Notes: generated from the letters alone by a model not told the origin. 6,737 nucleotides of DNA from Syntrophomonadaceae bacterium (GCA_003558195.1 PWMM01000223.1:1-6737); one strand, 5' to 3'; shown: positions 1 to 6,529, counted from the stretch's first letter. Numbers and translations: made by a program.

Positions 1-862
1 TATCCTTTTCCAGGTTGCCAGTAAAGGCATTTATATAATAATACTGTTTGTTATCAAATACAATGCGCCAGACAGGGGGAACTTCCCATTTTTCAGCGTC
101 ATACTCTCCACTATAATATCCTAGATCTATGTTTGTAATATAACGTTTTTCTGCACTAGGCCCTAATTCAGAAACAAGATTGTTCAACGCTTCTGCAGAA
201 GAGATAACTTCCATTTCTCTTCGAGGAATTCTTTCCGCGGGATCGAGCCAGTATATTTCTAAAGCAGTAATTTTATTTTCATCCAGGATAACTTTTAGCT
301 GGCTTGAGAAGATAGGAATACCTTCTAAATGTTGATTAAATCTTATAGCTATACGATCTTCGCTTATTTCCTCTATATAATCAAAAGTCAGGCCCTCGGG
401 AAGTAAATCTTTATCTGCTAGAAAATCTATTACGCTTTCTACCAGGTCGGCTTCATTAAAATCTGTACTGTCGATTTCCAAAGAAGCTCTTTCATGATAA
501 AAAAGTTGAATAAGGCCGCTGTTATGGATTGTCACCAGCATATCATCAGCATAGTAGTAGGTCATATGATCAATTCTTTCTATTTGAACTCCGGTTTTTA
601 TAAGCTGGTACAGGAGCGCATACCTGGCCTCCCATGATGGTGAAACAGTTATAAAGTCACTACTTAATTGAGAACGGTTAACCTGGGCTTCTAAATAATA
701 GTTGTTTTCTTCCAATTTCAATTCGGTTTCCCTTAACTGTTCAGCAGTAACCGCTACCTCTGTTAACCTTCCAAAATCAGGCCAGAAAAGGTGATATCCA
801 AGAAAAAGGTTAAGTCCTGTAAAAGCAACAATTAAAATTAACTTGGCCTGACCCAGGTTCAA
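1..862 (-). CDS. yycI: YycI, membrane regulator of WalK (3' end cut by window edge)
   Basis: This is a single-pass membrane protein that, with YycH, modulates the WalK sensor kinase. The reading frame is open from a TTG at 862-860 to the window edge, giving 287 residues with no stop. The B. subtilis protein is about 280 residues, so only a few codons are probably missing. Residues 7-26 form a transmembrane helix after a short start (NLGQAKLILI) of the kind typical of YycI, and the rest is extracytoplasmic. The C-terminal part carries IDLGYY (245-250), PPVWRI (262-267) and YYINAFTGNLE (275-285), the YycI signature region. The start is set by an ideal AAGGAGG at 876-870, seven bases before the TTG. 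That TTG shares TTGA with the yycH stop, implying translational coupling. No ATG fits the helix. Family identity is from recognised motifs, and the role is known from Bacillus homologues. Confidence 0.9.
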   Translation of the reverse strand, partial: MNLGQAKLILIVAFTGLNLFLGYHLFWPDFGRLTEVAVTAEQLRETELKLEENNYYLEAQVNRSQLSSDFITVSPSWEARYALLYQLIKTGVQIERIDHMTYYYADDMLVTIHNSGLIQLFYHERASLEIDSTDFNEADLVESVIDFLADKDLLPEGLTFDYIEEISEDRIAIRFNQHLEGIPIFSSQLKVILDENKITALEIYWLDPAERIPRREMEVISSAEALNNLVSELGPSAEKRYITNIDLGYYSGEYDAEKWEVPPVWRIVFDNKQYYYINAFTGNLEKD

Positions 863-2253
863 AATAAGTCCTCCTTATAAATTATATCTAAATCGTCTGC
901 CTTTAAGATCATTTTTTCTCCGTTTATCGAAATGATCCAGACCGGCACTGCCTTAGGTAATCCTTCAGTATTAAGGGCAGCATAACCAAGATCCACTTGG
1001 CCCAGCCTAATAGTGGCCCCGGAAATCATCAAGAGATCGTCAAATTGATCAATTGCTTTTTTTACAGCCTCACTCCAATCAGCAACATTAACTCGATAAG
1101 TCTTTTCCACTGATACAGGATCTTCATTAATGACGATAGAATCATCCTCTGGCCTGAATAACATCCTGGAAAAATGAAAAAGACCCAAATCATTGAATGA
1201 AGCCTTAGTTGGTTGAGCAGTATGAATCGGATATCCATTATAGTACATTATCCATTCAGTACTATAAAAAAGATTCCCCCTGCGACTTTGTAATTCAATA
1301 CTATCAAGGCGCAAATTAGCAGGCCACCCGCCGTGATAGCTTATGAGGTTTATACTGTTTCGTAAAGCTTCATCATATAAAGCACTTGTGGTTCCTTCTT
1401 CTAACCTTGGATAAGAGTATTCGAAGTTATAATCAGTTAACCGTAACCCCTTCTCTCCATCTGTATAGAGTAACCCGCCATCTCTTTCCTCGATTACCCT
1501 GGCCAGGCTATGGTCGACAAAAAAAGTTTTTAGCAATAGATCTACGTCCAACAGTTCTTGATCCAATAAGAGGCTGTTCATAATTACTTTATCGTTGGGC
1601 ACATAAATGGAAGGGCGCACCTCTATTTCCCAGTTAAACAATTCAGAAACCAACTCAGATGTCAGCAAGGTATACGTTTGATCATGATCCATTATGACAT
1701 AGCTGAGAAAATTATTTACTTGTCGGGAGTCAGCTTGATTTAAGGATACATGCTTTGTTCCTCCTGCTCCAGGTTGATTGATTACCAGCCAGGAAGCATC
1801 GTCATAGCAATAGATCTTAAGCACATTTAGCCCGTCACCTGAAACATCATTAAGAAAAGGCATTTCATCACCTATTGGCAGAAGAGGATCAAAGTAACAC
1901 TTTATACAAGCTATAGTTTCTTCTTCGAGCTCCTTCAGCTCTACCAGCTCAGGTGGTTCCCCGCTTGCAAAGCTGTTATCAACTGTTTTAAGCAGACTGC
2001 TTATAAACATCCATAACCTATTAAAATGAACCTCATCTTTCCTAAAATAATAGTACTCATCACCCCGGTTAATTACAACCTGGCTGGGGATGATTGCATC
2101 TTCAACCAAACGAGGCTGTTCAGCATCTACTTGCTCAAAAGTATCTTCAACAGCAAGCTCTGTTGGCTTATGCCCATACCACAATTGATAGGTGAAAAAT
2201 AAGCTTGAAGCAATTAATAATAATAATAAAAGGGATTTAAATTTTTCGAGCAT
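859..2253 (-). CDS. yycH: YycH, extracytoplasmic regulator of WalK
   Basis: This encodes 464 residues, close to the roughly 455 of B. subtilis YycH. An N-terminal transmembrane helix (about residues 7-24, with a run of leucines at 8-13) anchors a large extracytoplasmic region. In Bacillus, YycH and YycI contact WalK through their membrane helices and restrain it; in Staphylococcus aureus they activate it, so the sign here cannot be read from sequence. The ATG at 2253-2251 is chosen over an in-frame ATG further upstream because it is preceded by AAAAGGGGGA six bases away, and because the helix then begins at once. Upstream translation would only re-read the end of walK. It overlaps walK by 17 bases. 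The C-terminal part has VDLGY (420-424) and PVWII (437-441), echoing YycI. Oddities are a CIKC pair (C116, C119) plus C149 in the outer domain, and five consecutive TTA codons in the helix. Confidence 0.92.
   Translation of the reverse strand: MLEKFKSLLLLLLIASSLFFTYQLWYGHKPTELAVEDTFEQVDAEQPRLVEDAIIPSQVVINRGDEYYYFRKDEVHFNRLWMFISSLLKTVDNSFASGEPPELVELKELEEETIACIKCYFDPLLPIGDEMPFLNDVSGDGLNVLKIYCYDDASWLVINQPGAGGTKHVSLNQADSRQVNNFLSYVIMDHDQTYTLLTSELVSELFNWEIEVRPSIYVPNDKVIMNSLLLDQELLDVDLLLKTFFVDHSLARVIEERDGGLLYTDGEKGLRLTDYNFEYSYPRLEEGTTSALYDEALRNSINLISYHGGWPANLRLDSIELQSRRGNLFYSTEWIMYYNGYPIHTAQPTKASFNDLGLFHFSRMLFRPEDDSIVINEDPVSVEKTYRVNVADWSEAVKKAIDQFDDLLMISGATIRLGQVDLGYAALNTEGLPKAVPVWIISINGEKMILKADDLDIIYKEDLF
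870..876 (-). promoter_or_regulatory. Shine-Dalgarno that sets the yycI TTG start
   Basis: AAGGAGG is a full-consensus site within the last codons of yycH, seven bases before the TTG at 862. It explains a non-ATG start that would otherwise be missed. Confidence 0.85.
2215..2229 (-). repeat. (TTA)5 trinucleotide repeat in yycH
   Basis: Five tandem TTA codons encode Leu9-Leu13 of the YycH membrane helix. Slippage here would keep the frame and change the helix length by whole residues. The tract is short and may simply reflect AT-rich leucine codon use. Confidence 0.8.
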
Positions 2254-4063
2254 CAGAATCCCCCTTTTCTGGTTCAATCGGCAGGGTAAAGTAAACTTTT
2301 GTTCCCACTCCAGTAGAGCTTTCGATCCAAATTGATCCTCCGTGAGCATCAACTACCTTCCGGGCAATAGACAAGCCGAGCCCTGTACCGCCATAATCCC
2401 GACTGCGAGTCTTTTCAACCCGGTAAAACCTTTCAAAAATCCTGGGAAGCTCATCCTTACTTATTCCACTACCACTGTCTTCTATAAGAACTTTAATGAA
2501 TTTATCCTGCTTAACAGCGGTAACATTAATTACACCATTTGAAGGAGTATACTTCAAGGCATTATTTAGAATGTTAATAAATACCCTCATAATCTTATCA
2601 CGATCAACACAAATTTTTGAGCAATCAGGATCAATGTCCACTTGAATAGTTGGCAGGTGCTTGCTCAACTTTTGCCTGGCCTGTCCAATAGCTTCAAAAG
2701 CTAAAGCTTCTAAATCAACTGCTTCTTTTCGCCAATCCATTCGATTAGAATCCATTTGAGACAGTACCAGGAGATCTTTGACCATACTAACCATTCTCTC
2801 AGTTTCTTTCGCCAGGACTTCCAAGAAGCGAGTTCTTGCTTCCGGTTCTTCAGCTGCTCCGTCTAGTAATGTTTCAACGTAACTTTTTACCGTAGACAAG
2901 GGTGTTCTTAATTCATGAGACACGTCAGCAACAAACTCTTCCTGTCTTTTTGCGAGTTCCCTTTCTCTTGTAATATCATGTAAAACTATTAAAGTACCAT
3001 CCAGTTTTCCTTTATCAACCTTGAATGGTGCAATTTTAACCTGCATGGTGCAATCAGGATTATTGCTAGAGATTTCTGCAGTTAAAGGTTCCTGTTTTCT
3101 TACAAAGCGACGTGTAGCTTCAGAACCGATAAGGCTTCTTAAAAGGCCGAATCCTGAGTAATTCAATGTTGGAACTTTTAAGTTAAGGTTTTTAATTAAG
3201 CGGCGAGCAGAAGGATTAATTTGTATTAAATGCCCTTTCCCATTAAGAGCTACCACTCCATCACTCATATTGTTTATTATTGCCTCTACCTTGCTCTTCT
3301 CAGATGACATTTCATCAATCGTATGACTTAAGCGCTCCGCAAGATAATTAAATGTTTCACCAAGTTTTCCTATTTCATCTGAGGTCTGCACTGCTATTTT
3401 TCTAGAATAATTACCACCGGCCATTTCGTAGGCTTGATCCCTTACCTCCATGATCGGTAAAGTTATAGTTCTTGTTAAAACAATTCCCAATAAAAAACTT
3501 ACTGCCAGGGCAAGAGCTACTCCACTTAAAAGTATTGTTTTAACTTCATTTAAAGTATCGTCAACCACCTTCAATGATCCACTGAGATAGATTACCCCTA
3601 CGGTTCTTTGATTATTTTCAATCGGAAAAGCCATGTAGTAACGTCTTTCATCATTAACTGGATCATAGCGCATGTTGTCGCTAAGATTTCCAGCAAGAGC
3701 CCTGGTAATCTCATCCCGGATTAAGCGGCTTCCGACATAGGCCTGGCTACCCGAGCTACCAACAACCTGGGCATAATCATCCAGGACAATGATTTCAATG
3801 CCCCGTAAGTCTCTAAATTCCCTGGCCAGGGTAACCGTATCTTCAGCCCACTCTTCGCGTTCTCCAAAACCTGGCCTTATAAAAGCTGCCAGCAGTCTGG
3901 CTTGGTTTTCAAGGTTTTCTTTGTAATTTCCAAGGTAATATTGCTCCAATGACTGTACAAGGTAGACACTAATTAGCTGGAGAGAAAAAAGAATTAACAT
4001 CAGATATATAAAAATTATTTTCCATTGCAGGCTATTTAAAAATTTAAATCGGCTTAAAATAAT
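2237..4063 (-). CDS. walK: WalK sensor histidine kinase, probable ATT start
   Basis: This is the membrane kinase of the WalRK cell-wall homeostasis system. With the proposed start it has 608 residues, against 611 in B. subtilis. The order is: transmembrane helix 1 (16-36), an extracytoplasmic sensor region of the PDC/Cache type (37-175), helix 2 (175-197), HAMP (198-250), PAS (257-366), HisKA (373-439) with phospho-acceptor His383 in VSHELRTP, and HATPase_c (486-598) with the N box at NNALKY, G1 at DSGSGI and G2 at GGTGLGL. All catalytic motifs are intact. The first in-frame ATG (4000-3998) would cut into helix 1 and has no Shine-Dalgarno. The upstream frame FLNSLQWKIIFIYLML matches the usual WalK N-terminus (FFRSIQFKFVLIYVLL in Bacillus, from memory). 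It contains no ATG, GTG or TTG before an in-frame TAA, so the tandem ATT codons at 4063-4058, behind AAAAGGGGAG, are preferred. The gene overlaps walR by about 20 bases and yycH by 17. Confidence 0.93.
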   Translation of the reverse strand: MILSRFKFLNSLQWKIIFIYLMLILFSLQLISVYLVQSLEQYYLGNYKENLENQARLLAAFIRPGFGEREEWAEDTVTLAREFRDLRGIEIIVLDDYAQVVGSSGSQAYVGSRLIRDEITRALAGNLSDNMRYDPVNDERRYYMAFPIENNQRTVGVIYLSGSLKVVDDTLNEVKTILLSGVALALAVSFLLGIVLTRTITLPIMEVRDQAYEMAGGNYSRKIAVQTSDEIGKLGETFNYLAERLSHTIDEMSSEKSKVEAIINNMSDGVVALNGKGHLIQINPSARRLIKNLNLKVPTLNYSGFGLLRSLIGSEATRRFVRKQEPLTAEISSNNPDCTMQVKIAPFKVDKGKLDGTLIVLHDITRERELAKRQEEFVADVSHELRTPLSTVKSYVETLLDGAAEEPEARTRFLEVLAKETERMVSMVKDLLVLSQMDSNRMDWRKEAVDLEALAFEAIGQARQKLSKHLPTIQVDIDPDCSKICVDRDKIMRVFINILNNALKYTPSNGVINVTAVKQDKFIKVLIEDSGSGISKDELPRIFERFYRVEKTRSRDYGGTGLGLSIARKVVDAHGGSIWIESSTGVGTKVYFTLPIEPEKGDSDARKI

Positions 4064-4739
4064 AACCGACTCCCCTTTTAGTTTTTATATATTCTGGCTG
4101 AGCGGGATCTTGCTCTAATTTTTCTCGAAGCCTTCTGACCGTCACATCGACAGTTCGATCATCTCCAATATAATCGTAGCCCCAAACTTGATCTAAAAGC
4201 TGCTCTCTGCTAAAAACAAATCCTGGCTTCATAATTAAAAACAATAAAAGATTATACTCGCGTAAGGTTAACTCTATTGAATGACCTAATACATAGACTT
4301 GCATCTCATTTTGATCTACTAAAATTGAACCTACTTCAATTTTTGCTTTTTCTTGTTGTAGCTGACTTCCAGTAATTCCACTACGGCGTAATAAAGCTTT
4401 AACCCGTGCCAAAACCTCCCTGGAACTAAAAGGTTTTGTTACATAATCATCTGCTCCAAGCTCAAGCCCTAAAACTTTATCCATTTCCATTTCTTTTGCA
4501 GTTAACATAAGTATTGGAATCTCCCATTTCGAGCGAATTTCACGGCAAACGGCAAAACCATCTTTTTTCGGTAGCATAATATCCAATATGATCAAATGGG
4601 GATGCTCAGCTGCGACAAGGGTAAGTGCTTCTTCACCATCAAAAGCAGTCAAGACGGAATAGCCCTCTTTTTCCAGGTTATACTTCAGAATATCTACAAT
4701 TGGTTTTTCGTCGTCGACTACCAATATTTTCTCTATCAA
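4044..4739 (-). CDS. walR: WalR response regulator (OmpR/PhoB family)
   Basis: This is the essential DNA-binding partner of WalK, which in Bacilli controls autolysins and other cell-wall genes. It has 231 residues: a receiver domain (about 3-117) and a winged-helix C-terminal domain (about 130-228, ending RGVGYYFKPI). Counting from the TTG at 4739-4737, the acidic pair is Asp9/Asp10, the phosphorylation site is Asp53 in LDIMLP, and the switch residues are Thr80 and Lys102. This is the same numbering as B. subtilis WalR and supports the start. An alternative GTG at 4748 lies inside the GAGGTG Shine-Dalgarno (4751-4746) and would add three residues with no ribosome site of its own. Thr101, the site phosphorylated by the PASTA kinase PrkC in B. 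subtilis, is present. It is the first gene of the operon, and its last bases carry the walK ribosome site and start. Confidence 0.96.
   Translation of the reverse strand: MIEKILVVDDEKPIVDILKYNLEKEGYSVLTAFDGEEALTLVAAEHPHLIILDIMLPKKDGFAVCREIRSKWEIPILMLTAKEMEMDKVLGLELGADDYVTKPFSSREVLARVKALLRRSGITGSQLQQEKAKIEVGSILVDQNEMQVYVLGHSIELTLREYNLLLFLIMKPGFVFSREQLLDQVWGYDYIGDDRTVDVTVRRLREKLEQDPAQPEYIKTKRGVGYYFKPI
4070..4079 (-). promoter_or_regulatory. Shine-Dalgarno that sets the walK start
   Basis: AAAAGGGGAG lies inside the last codons of walR, with GGAG as the best match to the anti-Shine-Dalgarno. Six bases separate it from the first ATT and nine from the second. No comparable purine run stands before the CTG at 4030 or the ATG at 4000, the other in-frame candidates, so this site decides the start of walK. 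Confidence 0.7.
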
Positions 4740-4745
4740 GACAAC

Positions 4746-4751
4746 CACCTC
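4746..4751 (-). promoter_or_regulatory. Shine-Dalgarno that sets the walR TTG start
   Basis: GAGGTG matches the consensus GGAGGTG and ends six bases before the TTG at 4739. The earlier in-frame GTG is the last half of this site, so it cannot be served by it. Confidence 0.8.
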
Positions 4752-4773
4752 TTTTATTTACATAAAATTCGCT

Positions 4774-4799
4774 ATCGCATAAAAAAACCCTTTTGCAAT
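4774..4799 (-). promoter_or_regulatory. Possible leader hairpin upstream of walR
   Basis: In the minus-strand RNA, AUUGCA pairs with UGCGAU (one G-U pair), and a short AAA/UUU extension sits beyond a bulged A, around a GGGUUUU loop. It ends about 35 bases before the walR start. The stem is AU-rich and is not followed by a U tract, so it is not a terminator. Its role, if any, is unknown. Confidence 0.3.
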
Positions 4800-4811
4800 A
4801 TGCAGAAAATC

Positions 4812-4833
4812 AGCACTGCTTCTAGTTAGCGCT
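4812..4833 (-). promoter_or_regulatory. Possible second leader hairpin upstream of walR
   Basis: In the minus-strand RNA, AGCGCU pairs with AGUGCU (one G-U pair) across a ten-base loop. It lies just upstream of the hairpin at 4774-4799. It is short and could be chance; it is reported because two stems occur in tandem in the leader of an essential operon. Confidence 0.25.
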
Positions 4834-5050
4834 TTCAACTAAATTTAAGATAAGTATAGAGGATAATCTGATATAAAAATAGTAAATCTTGAGGAAGGCC
4901 ATTGAAAATAACAGACAGATAAGGATGGCAATATACTGAACCAGGCTAAAGAAGAAATTTTTTTCGGCTTAGCTGTAAACTTGCCAGGCTTGAGTTACAC
5001 AGATTAATTATTTATTAATAGTCCAGTTTGTTAAGTGATGGTGAAAGGGA

Positions 5051-6436
5051 CTAGAGCCTATCAACCACCTCGCGCGCAGCAAGCAATCCAGTAGCAGAAG
5101 ATTGGATTAGCCCCCTGGTGATACCCGCACCATCACCTACAGCAAAGAGGTTTTTGATTTTAGTCTCCAGCTGGGAGCTTAAATTAAGCCTAAAAGAGTA
5201 AAACTTAACTTCAACACCATAGAGAAGAGTATGCCTGGAATTTACACCAGGTGCTAATTTATCCATTGCTTCAAGCATTTCAATTATTCCCAGCAAGTAA
5301 CGATACGGTAGAACTAAACTTAAATCACCGGGAGTAGCTTCTTGCAAAGTTGGCCGGACTAATCCACGCTTTATGCGTTCATGAGTCGACCTTCTGCCTG
5401 TAAGAAGATCTCCAAGACGCTGAACAATAACTCCATCTCCAAGCATGTTAGCAAGGCTTGCTATGTAACGCCCATAGCGGATTGGCTCTGAAAAAGGTTC
5501 AGTAAAGGTTTTACTAACCAGTAAAGCAAAATTGGTGTTTGCAGTCTTTGTATTGGCAAAGCTATGCCCATTAACCGTTAGCAGCCCTTCATTATTTTCA
5601 GTTACTACCACACCATAAGGATTCATACAAAATGTTCTGATGCGGTCATCGAATTTGCTTGTAAAATATACCAGTTTAGACTCGTATATTTTTGCAGTCA
5701 ACTCTTCCATAATGACAGCAGGAACTTCTACTCTGACCCCAATATCAACAGGATTATTGATCCCTTTTAGGCCAAGTTTTTTCGCCTGCATAAATATCCA
5801 ATCTGCCCCTACCCTGCCGGGTGCGCAAATAACAAACTTTGCCTGGAATGTTTCTCCAGAAGCCAGTTTTACACCATTAGCTGTATCCCCATGGCATATT
5901 ATTTCTTCTACTATAGTATTCATTTTAATATCAATTCTATCTTTGAGAGCTTCATGCATTTTTTTGAGCACTCTGTAACAATTCTCAGTGCCAAGGTGCC
6001 GGATTCTAGCCGGGATCAAACTTAATCCGGCTGAAGCTGACAGGCGTTCTATATTTTTTATTGATTCAGTATCTGTACCATATATTTCATCTACTGCGCC
6101 GTATGATAAGTATCTTTGATCTACCTCAGAGATTAAGCTTGCAGCCACCTCATGGCCAACATACTCGCCTAGCAATCCTCCAAAATCTGAGGTTAATGTT
6201 AATTTGCCATCACTAAACGCTCCCGCACCACCCCAGCCGCAGGTAATAGCGCAAGGTTCACATCTCAAGCAGCGACCGTATTCTTTCTGGGTTTTGCATT
6301 TACGCTTTTCCAGGGGAGAGCCTTTATCAATCATCAAAACCCTGGCGTTGCTTCGCATCACTAGTTCCATGGCCGAAAAAATTCCGGCAGGTCCAGAGCC
6401 TACAATAATCACATCATATTCAGATTTTACAGTCAT
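5051..6436 (-). CDS. FAD-dependent dehydrogenase, COG2509-like, with cysteine cluster
   Basis: This is a cytoplasmic flavoprotein of 461 residues with no signal peptide or membrane segment. The N-terminus is a Rossmann FAD-binding fold: VIIVGSGPAG (9-18, the GxGxxG loop) and MIDKG (35-39, the acidic residue that holds the ribose). Next comes a cysteine-rich loop, C47, C56, C59, C62 and C66, leading into GWGGAGAFSDGKLTL (67-81), a hallmark of the COG2509 group. The C-terminal FAD motif is LFAVGDGAG (about 430-438), followed by GLIQSSATGLLAA. The substrate and reaction of this group are not established to my knowledge, so no gene name is given. The ATG at 6436-6434 has AAAGGTG five bases upstream. 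It precedes walR by 311 bases on the same strand; a functional link is unproven. Other flavoprotein families such as HI0933 are less likely given the SDGKL motif. Confidence 0.88.
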   Translation of the reverse strand: MTVKSEYDVIIVGSGPAGIFSAMELVMRSNARVLMIDKGSPLEKRKCKTQKEYGRCLRCEPCAITCGWGGAGAFSDGKLTLTSDFGGLLGEYVGHEVAASLISEVDQRYLSYGAVDEIYGTDTESIKNIERLSASAGLSLIPARIRHLGTENCYRVLKKMHEALKDRIDIKMNTIVEEIICHGDTANGVKLASGETFQAKFVICAPGRVGADWIFMQAKKLGLKGINNPVDIGVRVEVPAVIMEELTAKIYESKLVYFTSKFDDRIRTFCMNPYGVVVTENNEGLLTVNGHSFANTKTANTNFALLVSKTFTEPFSEPIRYGRYIASLANMLGDGVIVQRLGDLLTGRRSTHERIKRGLVRPTLQEATPGDLSLVLPYRYLLGIIEMLEAMDKLAPGVNSRHTLLYGVEVKFYSFRLNLSSQLETKIKNLFAVGDGAGITRGLIQSSATGLLAAREVVDRL

Positions 6437-6484
6437 GATAACACCTTTCTTATGTCCCTAGTAGCAACCCGGACCGCAGGAAAA

Positions 6485-6503
6485 GGTTAAGCTTAACGGT
6501 TAA
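6485..6503. promoter_or_regulatory. Palindrome with repeated GGTTAA, possible operator
   Basis: GTTAAGCTTAAC at 6486-6497 is a perfect 12-base palindrome. It sits within GGTTAAGCTTAACGGTTAA, so GGTTAA recurs 13 bases on, and TTAAC-G-GTTAA forms a second, overlapping symmetric unit. It lies 49-67 bases before the FAD gene start, a position that suits a repressor or activator site. No known regulator consensus was recognised. Confidence 0.35.
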
Positions 6504-6504
6504 T

Positions 6505-6529
6505 ACTGCCAAATAATTTCTTGAGCAGT
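6505..6529. repeat. Small inverted repeat upstream of the FAD gene
   Basis: ACTGCCAA on one side pairs with TTG-A-GCAGT on the other, giving eight base pairs with one bulged A and an eight-base loop. It directly abuts the palindrome at 6485-6503. It has no U tract on either strand, so it is not an intrinsic terminator. Confidence 0.3.

Larger units (their letters stand above)
4740..5050 (-). other. Intergenic leader of the wal operon
   Basis: These 311 AT-rich bases separate the FAD gene stop from walR and must hold the wal promoter if the operon is transcribed on its own. I find no good -35/-10 pair. The best -10-like hexamer on the minus strand is TATACT near 4855-4860, but it has no TTGACA-like box at 16-18 bases and no extended -10. 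TGTAAA/TGTAAC half-sites occur singly, with no second copy at the five-base spacing of the WalR box. Two weak hairpins lie close to walR and are listed separately. The only candidate terminator for the FAD gene is a broken AT-rich stem at about 4945-4973 without a U run, too poor to call. No small gene with a ribosome site was found. Confidence 0.6.

Noticed and set aside
1386..1583. Plus-strand open frame of 65 codons
   Set aside because: It lies wholly antisense within yycH and shows no family motif.
2342..2542. Plus-strand open frame of 66 codons
   Set aside because: It is antisense to the conserved kinase core of walK, so it is a shadow frame.
4028..4030. CTG as the walK start
   Set aside because: It would keep most of helix 1, but it has no Shine-Dalgarno and loses conserved N-terminal residues. 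It remains the second-best candidate.
4746..4748. GTG as the walR start
   Set aside because: It lies within the Shine-Dalgarno sequence; the TTG nine bases on has ideal spacing and gives standard WalR numbering (Asp53, Thr80, Lys102).
4596..4829. Plus-strand open frame of 77 codons reaching into the walR leader
   Set aside because: Most of it is antisense to the walR receiver domain; the composition is not protein-like and no motif is seen.
4810..4890. 26-codon minus-strand frame beginning ATGGCC in the walR leader
   Set aside because: It has no ribosome site and no recognisable sequence.
4945..4973. Possible intrinsic terminator after the FAD gene
   Set aside because: Only GCTAA/TTAGC pairs cleanly, the inner part is mismatched A/T sequence, and no U tract follows.
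4740..5050. WalR box for autoregulation of walRK
   Set aside because: Single TGTAAA or TGTAAC half-sites occur, but none has a second copy at the required five-base spacing.
5640..5978. Plus-strand open frame of 112 codons
   Set aside because: It is antisense to the FAD gene, whose minus-strand frame carries the recognised motifs.
6204..6461. Plus-strand open frame of 85 codons
   Set aside because: It is antisense to the conserved FAD-binding N-terminus and cysteine cluster, so it is a shadow frame.
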